From positions 1 through 46,716 of the forward strand of contig MCFG01000477.1 of the NCBI GenBank assembly GCA_002104895.1: a stretch of 46,716 nucleotides of DNA, in the 5' to 3' direction. This DNA is from Anaeromyces robustus (lineage: Eukaryota; Neocallimastigomycota; Neocallimastigomycetes; Neocallimastigales; Neocallimastigaceae). The notes below the pieces were generated by a model. That model was not told the DNA's origin and made no database searches. It saw only the letters and a program-made list of their open reading frames with translations. Positions within the stretch are counted from its first letter, which is position 1; the number at the start of each line of letters is the position of its first letter. This document shows, in pieces, positions 45,849-46,716 of the stretch. The position numbers and the translations under genes are program-made.

Positions 45849-45943
<95 letters not shown>
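45849..45943. repeat. (AAT)n microsatellite, ~31 copies
   Basis: A pure AAT run in gene-free DNA near the right end. Confidence 0.96.
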
Positions 45944-46716
45944 CATATAATTATAGATGATAATGTTAATAATATTTTGAAATTTAATATTATAAAATGA
46001 TATTATTTAAATACAAGAATAATTCAAATAATAAAGAAATAATATACTGTATTAAAATAAAAATTATTTAAATGTTAATAGTAATAACATTTTTTGATTA
46101 ATAAATAGGTTATAATAATAATATATATATTTTTTTATTTTTGGTTTAATTAATATTTATAAAGCTAAAATAAAAAAAAATTGATTTATGATTCATATTT
46201 AAAAAAAATATTATTATAATTGAATAAAAATAAAGATTTAGAATATTCATTTTATAAATATATATATATATTTATATTATATTTTATGATATGATATTTT
46301 ATGATGATTATATGAATTTACTTTTTTTTTTTACTATTTTTTATATGTATTAATGAAATGAATCATCTTTGTATATAATATAATAACAATAATAATATTA
46401 CTATATTTATAAATATTAAATTTTAAATTTTAAATATAAATAAATATATATATATATATAATAAATAAATAAAAAAAAACTTTATCATTAATAATAATGA
46501 TAGAGTTTTATTATTTATTTAATATATAATTATATATACTGTTACTGTTTTTCTATTATATTATTATTATTATTATTCTATTATTATTATTATATTATAT
46601 ATATATTAATAATTAATAATTATCCACAATAAATAAATTATTAAGAAATATTTATATATATTTATATATTTAATATAATTGAATTATTCTATTATATTTT
46701 GATGATAAATATCCAC

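Noticed and set aside
46476-46509. 15-bp hairpin with one G-U pair near the right end
   Set aside because: Stems of this length are expected several times per window in DNA this AT-rich.

Overview
The window looks like nuclear DNA of an anaerobic gut fungus (Neocallimastigomycota, the Neocallimastix/Piromyces/Anaeromyces group). This is inferred from four things together: extreme AT richness with long A/T homopolymers and ATT/AAT arrays; a secreted CotH-family kinase-like protein, a family common in these fungi; an intronless bacterial-type pyridoxamine kinase, typical of their many genes acquired from rumen bacteria; and a MORN5 homologue, a flagellar/ciliary protein that points to a zoosporic organism and argues against dictyostelids. 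Genes are intron-rich with GT-AG borders. All exon models below were built by hand from splice signals, conserved reading phase and family resemblance.

Layout. 1-1581 (-): 5' part of a secreted CotH-like gene running off the left edge. 1582-6284: gene-free AT-rich DNA. 6285-11092 (-): complete DEAH-box splicing helicase DHX8/Prp22, three exons, 1223 aa. 11093-14223: gene-free, with an ATT array. 14224-17403 (-): Sel1-repeat protein, five exons, 517 aa. 17404-24393: a 7 kb stretch with no gene I can support. 24394-31768 (-): MORN5 homologue, seven exons and 171 aa spread over 7.4 kb, with one 4.1 kb intron. 32681-33526 (+): intronless pyridoxal/pyridoxamine kinase, divergent from MORN5. 34781-36301 (-): CoA-binding-domain protein, four exons, two of them only 23 and 17 nt. 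37957-42382 (-): Ada1/TADA1/Hfi1-type SAGA subunit, six exons, about 1039 aa, swollen by Asn/Thr/Gln/Ser runs. 42383-46716: gene-free repeat DNA.

The genes do not form an operon-like system. They are independent housekeeping genes (splicing, chromatin/transcription, vitamin B6, flagellum) plus one secreted protein. The unusual part is the architecture: most introns longer than about 400 nt carry a tandem array (48-53 bp and about 62 bp minisatellites, an ATT-core minisatellite, a 75-copy ATT tract, hexanucleotide arrays), some with a short palindrome in every unit. A perfect 29-bp hairpin lies in the first DHX8 intron. I found no tRNA, rRNA, transposon with coding capacity, virus or CRISPR array.
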